From Tragulus kanchil (lineage: Eukaryota > Chordata > Mammalia > Artiodactyla > Tragulidae), in contig JAIOJX010000024.1 in the NCBI GenBank assembly GCA_022376925.1, positions 168,485,608 through 168,549,607 of the forward strand: a stretch of 64,000 nt of DNA, given 5' to 3'. The notes under the pieces are model-generated. The model saw only the letters and a list, made by a program, of their open reading frames with translations, was not told the DNA's origin and made no database searches. The first letter of the stretch is position 1. The number at the start of each line of letters is the position of its first letter. The translations under genes and the position numbers were made by a program. This document shows positions 35,445 through 47,735 of this stretch, piece after piece.

Positions 35445-36624
35445 CAGTCTCATTTCTTTCCTATGGAGATAAGAAAATACCCCAGCACTACCAGCTGAGA
35501 AGATCAACCTCTATCCTATTCTACCAGGTCATAGGCGACATAAATCAAGCACCAGCCGGGAATTCCCCGGTGGCTCCGTGGTTAAGACTCTGTGCTTCCC
35601 TGCAGGGGCGCAGGCTTCAATTCCTGACAAGGAACCATCACCCCACGTGCAGCACAGCACGGTCAGCAACAACAACAAACTCAAGCATCAATACATGTGC
35701 AAGTCTGTTTCTGGTGCTGTGTTTTGCTACTGGACTGTTATTTAGGCCACCACCACACTACCTCAGTGAATACAACTTCATAAACCTTGAGCTAGTACAA
35801 GTCCTCTCATCTTAAAAAAGTCTTACCTCTTCTTGGCCCTTGTCGTCACGTTCGTTGATTTCTCCTTTTATTATTTCCTGACTTCCGCATTCCTTGAATT
35901 TGTTTGCTCTCCTTTTTCTAACTGGTTAAGATGGAAGCTTGTACTACTGATCTGAGATACTCCTATTTCTAGGAGCATTTTTGTAACAGCCACTTTAACA
36001 CCTTTGCGTGCTAATTTCAAAATCTGTGTCTTTGATTATCTTTTCCCATGGAAGAATTTCATAGCTCTTTGTATGCTGAGTAATGTTGCATTGTACGCTA
36101 GGCTCTTTAAAATACTGTTTCATGAGTCACAATATTTAGGTTTTGTGTAAATTCTATAGAGGCTGTCAATTCAGCTGGCAGTCTGCTTATTTGGGTTTAT
36201 GCCAAAAGTTCTGACCAGTCTTCTATAGGTTGTAATTTCAGTGTGAGTTCCATTTTCAAAGGCCTCGCAGTGCTATCTGGATGCAACCTGTGTATGGGCA
36301 ACAGGTGGTCAGTATACAGTAAGAGCTGGGGACCCTGGAGTCCAGATTCCAGAGGCTTTTATTCTGCCATTTTAGGTATGATCTGTGCATGTGCTGTCCA
36401 GGGATGAGCGCGGAAGTTTATAAAAAAAGTTTAATGGGTTTTTCTTCCAAGGCCTTCCCTTTTTGTGATTTCTCTGGTACTTTCTTGCTTTGCTAGGGCT
36501 CCCCTCGGATGTTTTCTGGCTGGAAAATTGAGACTTCAGTCACCCTGCTCTCTGCTTCCCACGACTGTACTTCTGCTCAGTGTCAAGTAGCAACAGGACA
36601 GAGAAAAGAAAAATGTACCGGGGT

Positions 36625-37370
36625 TTTCCCCCAGTCTCGTGGGATTATTTCATTTCCTTGGGCTGCAAAATAACTGTGGATGGAGACGGTAGCCATAAAA
36701 TTAAAAGACGCTTGCTCCTTAGAAGAAAAGCTATGATGAACCTAGACAGCCTGTTAAAAAGCAGAGATATCACTTTGTTGACAAAAGTCTGTATAGTTCC
36801 TATGACTGTTTGGGAATTATGTATTCCTGTAAACAAGGAAACTCTGTAAAAACATATAACAATAACTTTGCTGTACACCTGAAGCTAATGCAACACTGTG
36901 AAACAAATACACCCCAATTATAAAAAGGTCTGTATAGTCAAAGCTATGGTTTTCCCAGTAGTCATGTATGACTGTGAGAACTGGACCATAAAGAAGGCTG
37001 AGTGCCGAAGAATTGATGCCTTTGCACTGTGGAGCTGGAGAAGACTGCTGAGAGTCCCTTGGACTGCAAAGAGACCAAACCAGTCAGTCTTAAAGGAAAT
37101 CAACCCTGAGTATTCATTGGAAGAACTGATGCCAAAGTTGAAGCTCCAATACTTTGGCCACTTCATATGAAAAGACGACTCACTGGAAAAAAACCCTGAT
37201 GTTGGGGAAAACAGAAGGCAGAAGGAGAAGGGGATGACAGAGGACGAGATGGTTGGATGGCATCACTAACTCAATGGACATGAGTTTGAGCAAGCTCCAG
37301 GAGATGGTGAAGGACGGGGAAGCCTGGCGTGCTGTAGTCCATGGGACATGACTGAGAGACTGAGCTGAGC
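36625..37370 (+). mobile_element. BovB 3' fragment, split by a nested L1 insertion
   Basis: Plus-strand coding remnants read GCKITVDGDGSHKIKRRLLL before the break and then MVFPVVMYDCENWTIKKAEC, RRIDAFALWSWRRLLRVPWT and [13 protein letters not shown] after it, the C-terminal part of BovB. The 3' end resembles the Bov-tA 3' segment (ATGACTGAGAGACTGAGC). Frame breaks show that it is inactive. Confidence 0.92.
36798..36927 (+). mobile_element. Nested L1 3' end with target-site duplication
   Basis: About 130 bp of L1 3' terminus ('ctgtacacctgaagctaatg', 'caacactgtgaaacaaatac', 'accccaattataaaaa') interrupts the BovB. The 11-bp target-site duplication GTCTGTATAGT is at 36787-36797 and 36928-36938. 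This is a severely 5'-truncated L1 retroposition that is younger than the BovB copy. Confidence 0.85.
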
Positions 37371-39623
37371 ATGGGATTTTAGCTCCTCATATTGGAACTC
37401 TGAGATTGCTTGGGGGCTGAGATGTGAGAAAATGGAGAAAAGAAAAGAATAAACTGGAAATTCCCTCTTGGAAAATTTAGTCTCTTTTTTCGGTTTCTTG
37501 AGCCAAAAGTAAATAGCTTCTACTGGAGCTCTTTTTTTGTGTTTTGGTTTAGAGTCTGCTAGTACAGTGGACTTCAAATTCTGTTCTTTCCTAGTTCATT
37601 TACCATTTACTTTTCACATTTAAAAGCTTTTGCACAGCAAAATAAACAGGAAACAGAACTGGCCATCACCAAAAAATCTAGAAACAATAAATGCTGGCGA
37701 GGGTGTGGAGAAGAGGGAATCCTCTTGCGCTGCTGGTTGGAATGTAAGCTGATACAGCCACTATGGAAGACAGTATGGCGATTCCTTAAAAAACTAGCAA
37801 TAAAACCACCCAGCAATATCACTTTTAGGCATAGACACTGAATAAACCAAAACTGAGAGGGTCACATAGACCCAAATGTTCATTACAGCACTGTTTACAA
37901 TAGCTAGGACATGGAAGCAACCTAGGTGTCCGTCGACAGATGAATGGATAAAGACATTGTGGTACATACATAGAACAGAATATTACTCAGCCATAAAAAA
38001 GAATGCATTTGAGTCAGTTCTCGTGAGGTGGATAAACTGAGTCTATTATACAGAGTGAAGTAAGTCAGAAAGAAAAAAACAAATATCATATCTTAATGCA
38101 TAAATATGGAATCCAGAAAGATGGTACTAATGAACCTATCTTAAGGGAAGCAATGGAGATGCAGACAGAGAGAACAGCCTTGTTCATGGACAGGGGCAGG
38201 GGGAGGAGAGGATGGGAAGAATGGAGACAGTGGCATGGAAACATAAGAACTTCCATATTAAAACAGCCAGCCAGTGGGGACCTGCAGTGTGACACATGGA
38301 ACTCACACTAGGGCTCTGTGACAACTTAGAGGGGTGGACTGGGATGGGAGGTGGGAGGGAGGTTCAAAAGGGAGAGGGATTTATGTATACCTATCACTGA
38401 TTCATGTTGAGACATGGCAGAAATCAGCATAACATTGTAAAGCAATTATCCTTCAATTAAAAATAATTTTTTAAAACCTAGTTCTCCAAAAATGCAATGG
38501 GATTTTAGCTCCTCATATTGGAACTCTGAGATTGCTTGGGGCTGAGATGTGAGAAAATGGAGAAAAGAAAAGAATAAACTGGAAATTCCTCTTGGAAAAT
38601 TTAGTCTCTTTTTTCGGTTTCTTGAGCCAAAAGTAAATAGCTTCTACTGGAGCTCTTTTTTTGTGTTTTGGTTTAGAGTCTGCTAGTACAGTGGACTTCA
38701 AATTCTGTTCTTTCCTAGTTCATTTACCATTTACTTTTCACATTTAAAAGCTTTTGCACAGCAAAATAAACAGGAAACAGAACTGGCCATCACCAAAAAA
38801 TCTAGAAACAATAAATGCTGGCGAGGGTGTGGAGAAGAGGGAATCCTCTTGCGCTGCTGGTTGGAATGTAAGCTGATACAGCCACTATGGAAGACAGTAT
38901 GGCGATTCCTTAAAAAACTAGCAATAAAACCACCCAGCAATATCACTTTTAGGCATAGACACTGAATAAACCAAAACTGAGAGGGTCACATAGACCCAAA
39001 TGTTCATTACAGCACTGTTTACAATAGCTAGGACATGGAAGCAACCTAGGTGTCCGTCGACAGATGAATGGATAAAGACATTGTGGTACATACATAGAAC
39101 AGAATATTACTCAGCCATAAAAAAGAATGCATTTGAGTCAGTTCTCGTGAGGTGGATAAACTGAGTCTATTATACAGAGTGAAGTAAGTCAGAAAGAAAA
39201 AAACAAATATCATATCTTAATGCATAAATATGGAATCCAGAAAGATGGTACTAATGAACCTATCTTAAGGGAAGCAATGGAGATGCAGACAGAGAGAACA
39301 GCCTTGTTCATGGACAGGGGCAGGGGGAGGAGAGGATGGGAAGAATGGAGACAGTGGCATGGAAACATAAGAACTTCCATATTAAAACAGCCAGCCAGTG
39401 GGGACCTGCAGTGTGACACATGGAACTCACACTAGGGCTCTGTGACAACTTAGAGGGGTGGACTGGGATGGGAGGTGGGAGGGAGGTTCAAAAGGGAGAG
39501 GGATTTATGTATACCTATCACTGATTCATGTTGAGACATGGCAGAAATCAGCATAACATTGTAAAGCAATTATCCTTCAATTAAAAATAATTTTTTAAAA
39601 CCTAGTTCTCCAAAAAAATGCAA
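37371..39623 (+). repeat. Direct duplication 11 (offset about 1126 bp)
   Basis: Copy A is 37371-38496 and copy B is 38497-39623, abutting. It covers unique sequence plus an L1 3' end. Copy B lacks single bases in GGGGG and CCC runs close to its start (about 38535 and 38587). The right end differs as AAAAATG versus AAAAAAATG. Confidence 0.97.
37600..38480 (+). mobile_element. L1 3' end, plus strand (duplicate at about 38725-39600)
   Basis: The C-terminal ORF2 remnant ('gctggcgagggtgtggagaa', 'ggaatgtaagctgatacagc', 'ggatggataaagacattgtg'-like, 'actcagccataaaaaagaat') is followed by the 3'UTR and 'gcaattatccttcaattaaa' with an A-rich tail. It is 5'-truncated. Confidence 0.9.
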
Positions 39624-41324
39624 TAAAATTTATAAACCTCTTGACACACAGAAAGGGAGAAGACACAAATTCCCAATATCAAGAATAAAAGAAAGAATAC
39701 AAGCACTAATCTTGCAAACATTAAAAAGACAAAAAAAAACTATGAACAACTCTACACAAATATGACATTTATGTCTACATGCATATGACAGCGAAATAGA
39801 AGGAAAAAAAAGACCAATTCCTCCAGAACCAGAAACTATAAAAACACACCCAAGATGAAACATTACTCTAACAGTCCTTTACCTGTTAAAGACACTGAAT
39901 ATACAGATAAAAACCTGATATTGTAAAGTTAATATTGTAACTCAACTATACTTCAATTAAAAAAAAAAAAAGATGCTCTGAAACAGAAAAGTTAAGACCC
40001 AGATGTTTTCACTGGAAAAACCTCCTCAAATTTACAGAATGACACCAATTCTACCTGATTCCTGACAGAAAATAGAAAAGGAAGAAATACTTACAAACTC
40101 ATTTTAGGAAGCCAGCATTACAATGATACCAAAACAAACAAAACCATTATGAGGGAAAAAGACAACAGGTCAAGAATGAACACAGATGCAAACACACTCA
40201 ACAGAATATCAGCAAACAAACCCAGTCCTATATAAAAAAAGATAATACACATCATAACCAAGTCGGGCTTATATCAGCAATACAAGGCTGATTCAATCTG
40301 CAAAATATCAATCACAATATACCTTACCACACAGTTTAAAGAAAACATCAAAAGACCAAAAAACCAAAACACCAAAAAACATCAACGAAAAAATCGACAG
40401 TATTCAAGATGCCTTCATGATAAAAACTTTCAGCAACAAAAAGTAAACTTTCAACAAAACAGGAACAGGACATTTTTTCAATCTTATAAAGGGCATACAC
40501 AAAACAAAATCTAGGACTATCTGGTGCAGTAAGTACAACAGAGCTAACTGGACATCACTTAAGACAGGATTAGCAAATGGATTTAGAAAAAAACAATTAG
40601 AAGTCTGAACACAATAAAAAGAAAACAGAGATAGTTTCAGACACAGAACTAAAGGTCTAATATATGTTGAATATAACAGTCTCATAAAGGCAAAGGGCAG
40701 AGCCAATATTCAACAAGCTATTAGCCAAAATTTTTCCAGATAAGACAAAATACATCAATTCATAGATTCAACAATTTCAAAAGCATGCTTAAACACAACA
40801 CAGTTAAACTCCAGAAAGACAAGAAAAATCTTAACAGCAGTTTAAATTTGAAAAGAGAAAAAAACCCAACAATACAACTTCTAACAAAGCGACAGACTGG
40901 CAGTTAACTTTCTCAATATGAACAATGGAGGCCAGAAGACAAAGAAGTGCTATTTTTAAGATGCTGAAAATACTGCCAACCTAGCAAAAATATCTTTCAA
41001 GAATGAAACGCAAAATCTAAAGTCAGCAGAAGGAAGGAAATAATAAAGATCAGAGAGGAAATAAAATAGAGATTGAAAAACAGAAAAATTAATAAAACCA
41101 ACATCTGATTTATTGAAAGGATAAATACAAATAGACCTCTGGCCAGGCTAACAAACAAGAAAAGAGAAAGGATCCAAATAAAATAAGAAATGAAAGAAGA
41201 GAAAAAATAACCGATATTGCAGAAAATATTAAGAGCTGTATGTCAAGAAAATGGACAACCTAGAAGAAATGGACAAGTTTCTAGAAACAGTCTGCCAAAA
41301 CTGAACCCTCCCATACTTGAGACT
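39624..41324 (+). mobile_element. Mosaic of decayed L1 fragments
   Basis: Pieces include an ORF2-like segment (39624-39870), an L1 3' end with A-tail (39915-39971), an RT-region remnant (about 39990-40350), an ORF1 C-terminal-like piece (about 40860-41000) and an ORF2 linker piece (about 41000-41300). The order is scrambled relative to a single L1, so at least three insertions are involved. No open frame of useful length remains. Confidence 0.65.
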
Positions 41325-41480
41325 AAGCTATGATTCCTGGGTTGGGAAGATCCCCTGGAGAACGAAGTACCAAGCCATGGCAACATTCTTGTCTGAAGCA
41401 CGCGGTGGACAGGTGAGCCTGGCAGACCACGGGCTCGCGAGAGTCAGGCACGACTCAGCAACTAAATCCCACCCACAGGC
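41325..41480 (+). mobile_element. Bov-tA SINE, 5'-truncated
   Basis: Starts within the SINE at 'attcctgggttgggaagatc', continues through 'cccctggagaacgaagtacc' and ends with 'cgagagtcaggcacgactca'. The tRNA head is missing. Confidence 0.85.
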
Positions 41481-41489
41481 ACGGTAATC

Positions 41490-41800
41490 AAATGCTGCGG
41501 TACGGGCTCAACTCAGACATACAGATCAACAGAACAGAACAGAGAGCCCAGAAACGAACCAACAAACCTACCATCAATTAACCCTCAACAGAGCAAGCAA
41601 GAATGTAAAACGGAGAAAGGAGTCTCTTCAGAAGTAGTGTTGGGAAAGCAGGACAGCCGCGCATAAATCAGTGAAAAGTCAGAACACACCCTCACCACGG
41701 CACAAAAGTAAACGCAGAATGGCTTAAAGACTTAAATATAAGACACGACACCAGGAAACTCCTAGGAGGGAGCACAGGCAAAGCATTTTCTTTTTTAAAA
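41490..41800 (+). mobile_element. L1 ORF2 3' remnant
   Basis: The order 'cagatcaacagaacagaaca', 'ccatcaattaaccctcaaca', 'atggcttaaagacttaaata' and 'aggaaactcctaggagggag' is the late part of ORF2. It probably continues the L1 interrupted by the Bov-tA. Confidence 0.75.
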
Positions 41801-41879
41801 AGAAAAATCTCCACTTTACAGACTTTGTTTAGAAATGACAAGTTGAGAAAGTCACATATCATGTGATGCTTTTGTTTTC

Positions 41880-41920
41880 CTTTTTTTTTTTAATTTTGGC
41901 CTCTTTTATTGATTTTTTTC
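41880..41920 (-). mobile_element. Tail-only remnant of the extended-tail SINE
   Basis: T-run followed by 'aattttggcctcttttattg' is the complement of the SINE 3' tail seen at 7950 and 51520. The rest of the SINE is absent, so this is a severe 5' truncation. Confidence 0.6.
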
Positions 41921-42245
41921 CCACAATCACAAGTTCTTTATTTTGCTTTTTTGATTTTACAGAGTCTGGTTGTTTACAGATACGTGTAATTCCAGATTCG
42001 TCATATAAGCATCCCATTCCCCCACCCCTCCAGGCCGCCAGAGCCCCCACATACGATCCTCCCTCTCCCCAGCGTCCACAAGGCTGTTCTCTATGACTGT
42101 TTTTCCATCGATGCTCGGTGTATTTATCAGTACAAACTGACTAGATATATATATATATTTGGATAACTGAATCACTTTGCTGTATACCTGAAACACTGTA
42201 AATCAACTGTACCTTTTTTAATAAATAAAAATAAATTTTAAAAAG
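41921..42245 (+). mobile_element. L1 3'-region pieces in both orientations
   Basis: Antisense 3'UTR-like text ('gttctctatgactgtttttc') at about 41960-42140 is followed by a plus-strand L1 3' end ('aatcactttgctgtatacct', 'gaaacactgtaaatcaactg') with A-rich tail to about 42245. A short TA run lies at 42147-42158. Confidence 0.6.
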
Positions 42246-42314
42246 TTCTGCAGTATGCAGATAATGAAAGTCTCAAGAATGTAAAAATGAAACACTTATA
42301 CATGTATATATCAG

Positions 42315-42560
42315 ATGGGACTTCCTGGCGGTTCAGTGGTTGAGAATCCACCTTGCACTCCGTGGGAACAGGTTCAATCTCTGGTCCGGCAAGATTCCAC
42401 ACGCCACAGGGCCCCAGCCCACGACTGCTGACCCACGCGCCTCAAGTCAGTGCTCCACAGCAAGCGAAGCCACTGCGGTGAGCAGCCCGCGCACTACAGC
42501 GAGAGAAAGTCCATTTGGGCCAAGAAGACTCAATGCTGTCAAACGCGTTTTTTAATGTAT
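42315..42560 (+). mobile_element. CHR-type SINE
   Basis: Head GGGACTTCCTGGCGGTTCAG, B-box region 'ggttcaatctctggtcc', and the body 'gcaagcgaagccactgcggt', 'gagcagcccgcgcactacag' typical of long CHR SINEs. Confidence 0.88.
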
Positions 42561-42739
42561 ATAATTAGAAAAAAAGACTGGAATGAACTAAATGTTTATC
42601 TCAGCAAATTAGAAGGAAATATCAAAATTAATCCAAACAAAGAAGGAAGGAAATAACAAACTAAGAGTTAACAAAACACAAAATAAATATATAACAAAAA
42701 GAACCAGTAATGTAAGACATGCATGGGGGTTTTTGACAG

Positions 42740-43800
42740 TTTTTTTGGTTAGTGCCACACATGCACCCGAATCAGCCACAGGTGCACATGTGTCCCCTCC
42801 TGAACTTCCCTCCCGTATCCCTCCCCATGCCGCCCCCCTAGATTATTACAGAGCCCCTGTTTCAGTTCCCTGAGACGACAGCAGATACCCACTAGTCATC
42901 TATTCTACATATGGTAGTGGATGTTTCCATGTCACTCTTTCCATACCTCTCGCCCCCTCCTCCCTCCCGACAATGTCCACAAGTCTGTTCTCTGTGTCTG
43001 CATCTCCAATGCCGCTCTGCATATACATTTATCGGTGCCATCTTCCTAGATTCCATATACATGTGTTAGTATACAATATTTATCTTTCTCGTTTTGACTG
43101 ACTTCACTCTGTACAATAGGCTCTAGGTTCATCCACCTCATTAGGACTGACCCAAATGCATTTCTTTTTAAGGCTGAGGGATATTCCACCGTATACATGT
43201 GCCACTGCTCCTCTATCCATTCCTCTGTCGATGGACACCTAGGCTGCTCTTCTGTGTCCTAGCTACTGTAAACAGTGCTGCAGTGAACAATGGGGTACAT
43301 GTGTCTTTTTCAATTTTGGTTTCCTCGGGGTATATGCCTAATAGTGGGATTGCTGGGTCATATGGTGCTTCTATTTCTAGTTTTTCAAGGAATCTTCATA
43401 CTCTCTTACATACTGGTTGTATCCGTTTACATTTCCAGCCATATTGCAAGAGGGTGCCCTTTCCTCCACATCTTCTCCAGCATTTATTGTTTGTAGACTT
43501 TTTGGTGATGGCCATTCTGACTGGTGTGAGGTGATACCTCATTTTAGTTTTGATTTGCGTTTCTCTTGTAATGACCAACACTGAGCCTTTTTTCATGTGT
43601 ATTTTGGCTATGTGCATGTCTTTGGAGAGATGTCTGTTTAGGTCTTTCTCCCATTTTTTCTATTGGGTTTTTTTTTTTTTTTTTGGTGTTAAGTTGTCTG
43701 AGCTGCCTGCATTATTTTGGAAGTTAATTCTTTGTCAGTTGTTTCAGTTACTATTATTTTCTCCCATTCTGACCGTTTAGTTGTGCACTATTTTAAAAGA
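42740..43800 (-). mobile_element. L1 3' third, antisense
   Basis: The plus strand shows the complement of ORF2 C-terminus and 3'UTR, for example 'aggctctaggttcatccacc', 'gtcgatggacacctaggctg', 'tagtgggattgctgggtcat' and 'ggccattctgactggtgtga'. Minus-strand translation of 43396-43617 gives [18 protein letters not shown], as in other L1 copies here. The right part (43463 onward) is repeated at 44462-44800. Confidence 0.92.
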
Positions 43801-45460
43801 TTAATTAGGCTAATAAATCCATGTTGAAGCAAAAGAGATGCCACAAATAACCAATGGCAGTAAACAGAAAAGCAATTCAACAGTTACTGCAAAGCTTGAA
43901 AAGATAATAAGAGATTGCTGTGAACAATTTTATAGTAATAAATCTGAATAACTATACAAAAGAACAAATTCTCAAAAAAGTGAATAAATAACTACCTAAA
44001 ACTCATTCAGGAAAAAAAAAAAAAAAACAGATAAGCATTCAGAAATCATATAAGCCTCCTCCATAAGGCATCCATCCACATTACCAAAATGGTAAAAGGG
44101 ATTATCTCTGGATTGTACAATTAAAAATGATTTTATCTTTCTTCTATATTTTTCAAATTATCTACAAGGACATGTGCTACTTTTCAACTTTGAAAGGAAT
44201 AAAAAAGAACTTAGAGCTTTAGAGTCCAACCTTTTTATAACTCCTTTCATTGAAGTCTAGTTGTTTTAAAATATTATATTATTTTCTGGGATAGAACACT
44301 GTGATTCAGTATTTTTATATACTGTACCTCATTAAAAAGTACTACAAGATAATGGCTATAATTTCCTATGTTTTACAGTATATCCTGTTGCTTACCTATT
44401 TTATTGGGTTGCCCAATATATACAGTACTTAGTTCTCTTAATCCCATTTTCCTAACTTGCTCCTCCACATCTTCTCCAGCATTTATTGTTTGTAGACTTT
44501 TTGGTGATGGCCATTCTGACTGGTGTGAGGTGATACCTCATTTTAGTTTTGATTTGCGTTTCTCTTGTAATGACCAACACTGAGCCTTTTTTCATGTGTA
44601 TTTTGGCTATGTGCATGTCTTTGGAGAGATGTCTGTTTAGGTCTTTCTCCCATTTTTTCTATTGGGTTTTTTTTTTTTTTTTTGGTGTTAAGTTGTCTGA
44701 GCTGCCTGCATTATTTTGGAAGTTAATTCTTTGTCAGTTGTTTCAGTTACTATTATTTTCTCCCATTCTGACCGTTTAGTTGTGCACTATTTTAAAAGAT
44801 TAATTAGGCTAATAAATCCATGTTGAAGCAAAAGAGATGCCACAAATAACCAATGGCAGTAAACAGAAAAGCAATTCAACAGTTACTGCAAAGCTTGAAA
44901 AGATAATAAGAGATTGCTGTGAACAATTTTATAGTAATAAATCTGAATAACTATACAAAAGAACAAATTCTCAAAAAAGTGAATAAATAACTACCTAAAA
45001 CTCATTCAGGAAAAAAAAAAAAAAAACAGATAAGCATTCAGAAATCATATAAGCCTCCTCCATAAGGCATCCATCCACATTACCAAAATGGTAAAAGGGA
45101 TTATCTCTGGATTGTACAATTAAAAATGATTTTATCTTTCTTCTATATTTTTCAAATTATCTACAAGGACATGTGCTACTTTTCAACTTTGAAAGGAATA
45201 AAAAAGAACTTAGAGCTTTAGAGTCCAACCTTTTTATAACTCCTTTCATTGAAGTCTAGTTGTTTTAAAATATTATATTATTTTCTGGGATAGAACACTG
45301 TGATTCAGTATTTTTATATACTGTACCTCATTAAAAAGTACTACAAGATAATGGCTATAATTTCCTATGTTTTACAGTATATCCTGTTGCTTACCTATTT
45401 TATTGGGTTGCCCAATATATACAGTACTTAGTTCTCTTAATCCCATTTTCCTAACTTGCT
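43463..45460 (+). repeat. Direct duplication 12 (offset 999 bp)
   Basis: Copy A is 43463-44461 and copy B is 44462-45460, abutting with a CCTCCAC microhomology at the join. It contains the antisense L1 and neighbouring AT-rich sequence. Confidence 0.97.
43801..44461. mobile_element. Old L1 remnants, weak (duplicate at about 44800-45460)
   Basis: 'gagattgctgtgaacaattt' with 'tagtaataaatctgaataac' (about 43910-43955) recalls a plus-strand L1 ORF2 linker. From about 44225 the text ('cattgaagtctagttgtttt', 'aagataatggctataatttc') recalls antisense L1 3' sequence. Both are weak matches. Confidence 0.45.
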
Positions 45461-45627
45461 CCTCCACTCACTTCTCTTTGGTAACCACAAGTTTGTTTTC
45501 TGTATCTGAGTCTGTTTCTGGTTTGATTTTTTTTTTTTTTGCAGTATCATTTGTTTATATTCTTTAGATTCCACATATAAGTACTATCATAAAGTGTTTG
45601 TCATTATCTGACCTATTTCACGAAGCA

Positions 45628-45810
45628 TGGGGCTTCCCAGGTGGCTCAGTGGTAAAAGCAGGAGACATCTATCTGTTCAGTCCCTGGGTCAAGAAAAATC
45701 ATCCGGAGAAGGGAATGCCAACCAACTCCAGTGTTCTTATCTGGGAAATTCCGTGGACAGAGGAGGCCCCTCGGGGGCCACAGTCCACAGAGTCACAAAA
45801 AAGTGCTCAG
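45628..45810 (+). mobile_element. Bov-tA SINE (duplicate at 46741-46925)
   Basis: Head GGGGCTTCCCAGGTGGCTCA, then 'ggagaagggaatgccaacca', 'actccagtgttcttatctgg' and 'cacagtccacagagtcac'. An internal deletion near the B box removed the usual 'gggttcgatcc'. Confidence 0.9.
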
Positions 45811-46228
45811 GTCTTTTCTCTTGAGTGGAAAAAGAAATGTCATTTGAAAATTTTGAACAAGATTTGATTTATCCAGTAAGAGGATCATTCCAGTTATTTC
45901 ATTGAGAACAAACTAAAGAAGGAAAGACAGACACAAGGCAGGGAGACCTGCTAAGAGCCTACTGCCATAATTCTGGAAAGACACGATGGTGTCTTGGACC
46001 AGGGTGGGAAGAGCTCAGACGGTAAGTGGGCAGACTCTGGATGCATTTTGGAGATATAGTCAACAGAAACTGCTATAAATGAAAGAAGACAGATTCCAAG
46101 GGAAGTCAGATGGGGCGGTAGGTAAGGTAGTCAGTTACTTATTTACAGAAGGCTGGAAGAGGAGGATATTGTCAGATAGCTATTAGACATTCAAGAGAGA
46201 GAGGTCAAAGAAACAGCTGGATAGAAAA
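45811..46228. other. Unique intron sequence (duplicate at about 46925-47345)
   Basis: Purine-rich, unique-looking DNA with no recognised element. Confidence 0.5.
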
Positions 46229-47525
46229 ATCTCTGGATTGTACAATTAAAATGATTTTATCTTTCTTCTATATTTTTCAAATTATCTACAAGGACATGTG
46301 CTACTTTTCACTTAAAAAAAACTTAGAGCTTTAGAGTCCAACCTTTTTATAACTCCTTTCATTGAAGTCTAGTTGTTTTAAAATATTATATTATTTTCTG
46401 GGATAGAACACTGTGATTCAGTATTTTTATATACTGTACCTCATTAAAAAGTACTACAAGATAATGGCTATAATTTCCTATGTTTTACAGTATATCCTGT
46501 TGCTTACCTATTTTATTGGGTTGCCCAATATATACAGTACTTAGTTCTCTTAATCCCATTTTCCTAACTTGCTCCTCCACTCACTTCTCTTTGGTAACCA
46601 CAAGTTTGTTTTCTGTATCTGAGTCTGTTTCTGGTTTGATTTTTTTTTTTTTTGCAGTATCATTTGTTTATATTCTTTAGATTCCACATATAAGTACTAT
46701 CATAAAGTGTTTGTCATTATCTGACCTATTTCACGAAGCATGGGGCTTCCCAGGTGGCTCAGTGGTAAAAAGCAGGAGACATCTATCTGTTCAGTCCCTG
46801 GGTCAAGAAAAATCATCCGGAGAAGGGAATGCCAACCAACTCCAGTGTTCTTATCTGGGAAATTCCGTGGACAGAGGAGGCCCCTCGGGGGCCACAGTCC
46901 ACAGAGTCACAAAAGAGTGCTCAGGTCTTTTCTCTTGAGTGGAAAAAAGAAATGTCATTTGAAAATTTTGAACAAGATTTGATTTATCCAGTAAGAGGAT
47001 CATTCCAGTTATTTCATTGAGAACAAACTAAAGAAGGAAAGACAGACACAAGGCAGGGAGACCTGCTAAGAGCCTACTGCCATAATTCTGGAAAGACACG
47101 ATGGTGTCTTGGACCAGGGTGGGAAGAGCTCAGACGGTAAGTGGGCAGACTCTGGATGCATTTTGGAGATATAGTCAACAGAAACTGCTATAAATGAAAG
47201 AAGACAGATTCCAAGGGAAGTCAGATGGGGCGGTAGGTAAGGTAGTCAGTTACTTATTTACAGAAGGCTGGAAGAGGAGGATATTGTCAGATAGCTATTA
47301 GACATTCAAGAGAGAGAGGTCAAAGAAACAGCTGGATAGAAAAATCTGGAATCAGGCTGAGAAGACGTCGTTAAGGGAAGTAAAGGAAAATCAGGAGAAG
47401 GAAATAAAGAAACTATTCCAATGAAGAAGAAAAAGCAATTTTACAGGACAGAAAAAGAGAAACAGTTAGATCAGTACCTTGAGTAAATAAGTGGGTGTGG
47501 GACCTTGGATATTAATCGGGTTTCT

Positions 47526-47735
47526 CACAACTGCTTCCCAGGCGGTAGGGGCGGAAAGATCCTGCCCGCCGACGCAGACGACGGGAGAGCGGCGGGCCCA
47601 GCCTCTGGACGGGGAAGACCTCCTGGGGAAGGGCACGACGACCCCTCCAGCCGTCTTGCCCGAAGAAGCCAGTGGCCGGGGGCCTGGTGGGGCTGCAGTC
47701 CACAAGGCCGCACGGGGGCAGGCACACCGGAAGCA
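47526..47735 (+). mobile_element. Diverged GC-rich Bov-tA SINE (duplicate at 48620-48829)
   Basis: The order 'gcttcccaggcggtaggggc', 'aagatcctgcccgccgacgc', 'ggacggggaagacctcctgg' and 'ggggctgcagtccacaaggc' tracks Bov-tA, but with many A/T to G/C changes. Open frames of about 150 codons here on both strands are composition artefacts. Confidence 0.8.

Larger units (their letters stand above)
34316..36568 (+). repeat. Direct duplication 10 (offset 1129 bp)
   Basis: Copy A is 34316-35444 and copy B is 35445-36568, abutting. Within 200 bp of its start, copy B has several homopolymer contractions relative to copy A (ACCCCTC to ACCTC, CCCCTG to CCCTG, GGGGGC to GGGGC). Confidence 0.97.
45103..47345 (+). 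repeat. Direct duplication 13 (offset 1126 to 1113 bp)
   Basis: Copy A is 45103-46228 and copy B is 46229-47345. Copy A begins inside copy B of duplication 12. Copy B lacks 13 bp close to its start (about 46308-46320), where copy A has 'caactttgaaaggaataaa', and carries AAAAA for AAAA at about 46767. Confidence 0.97.
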
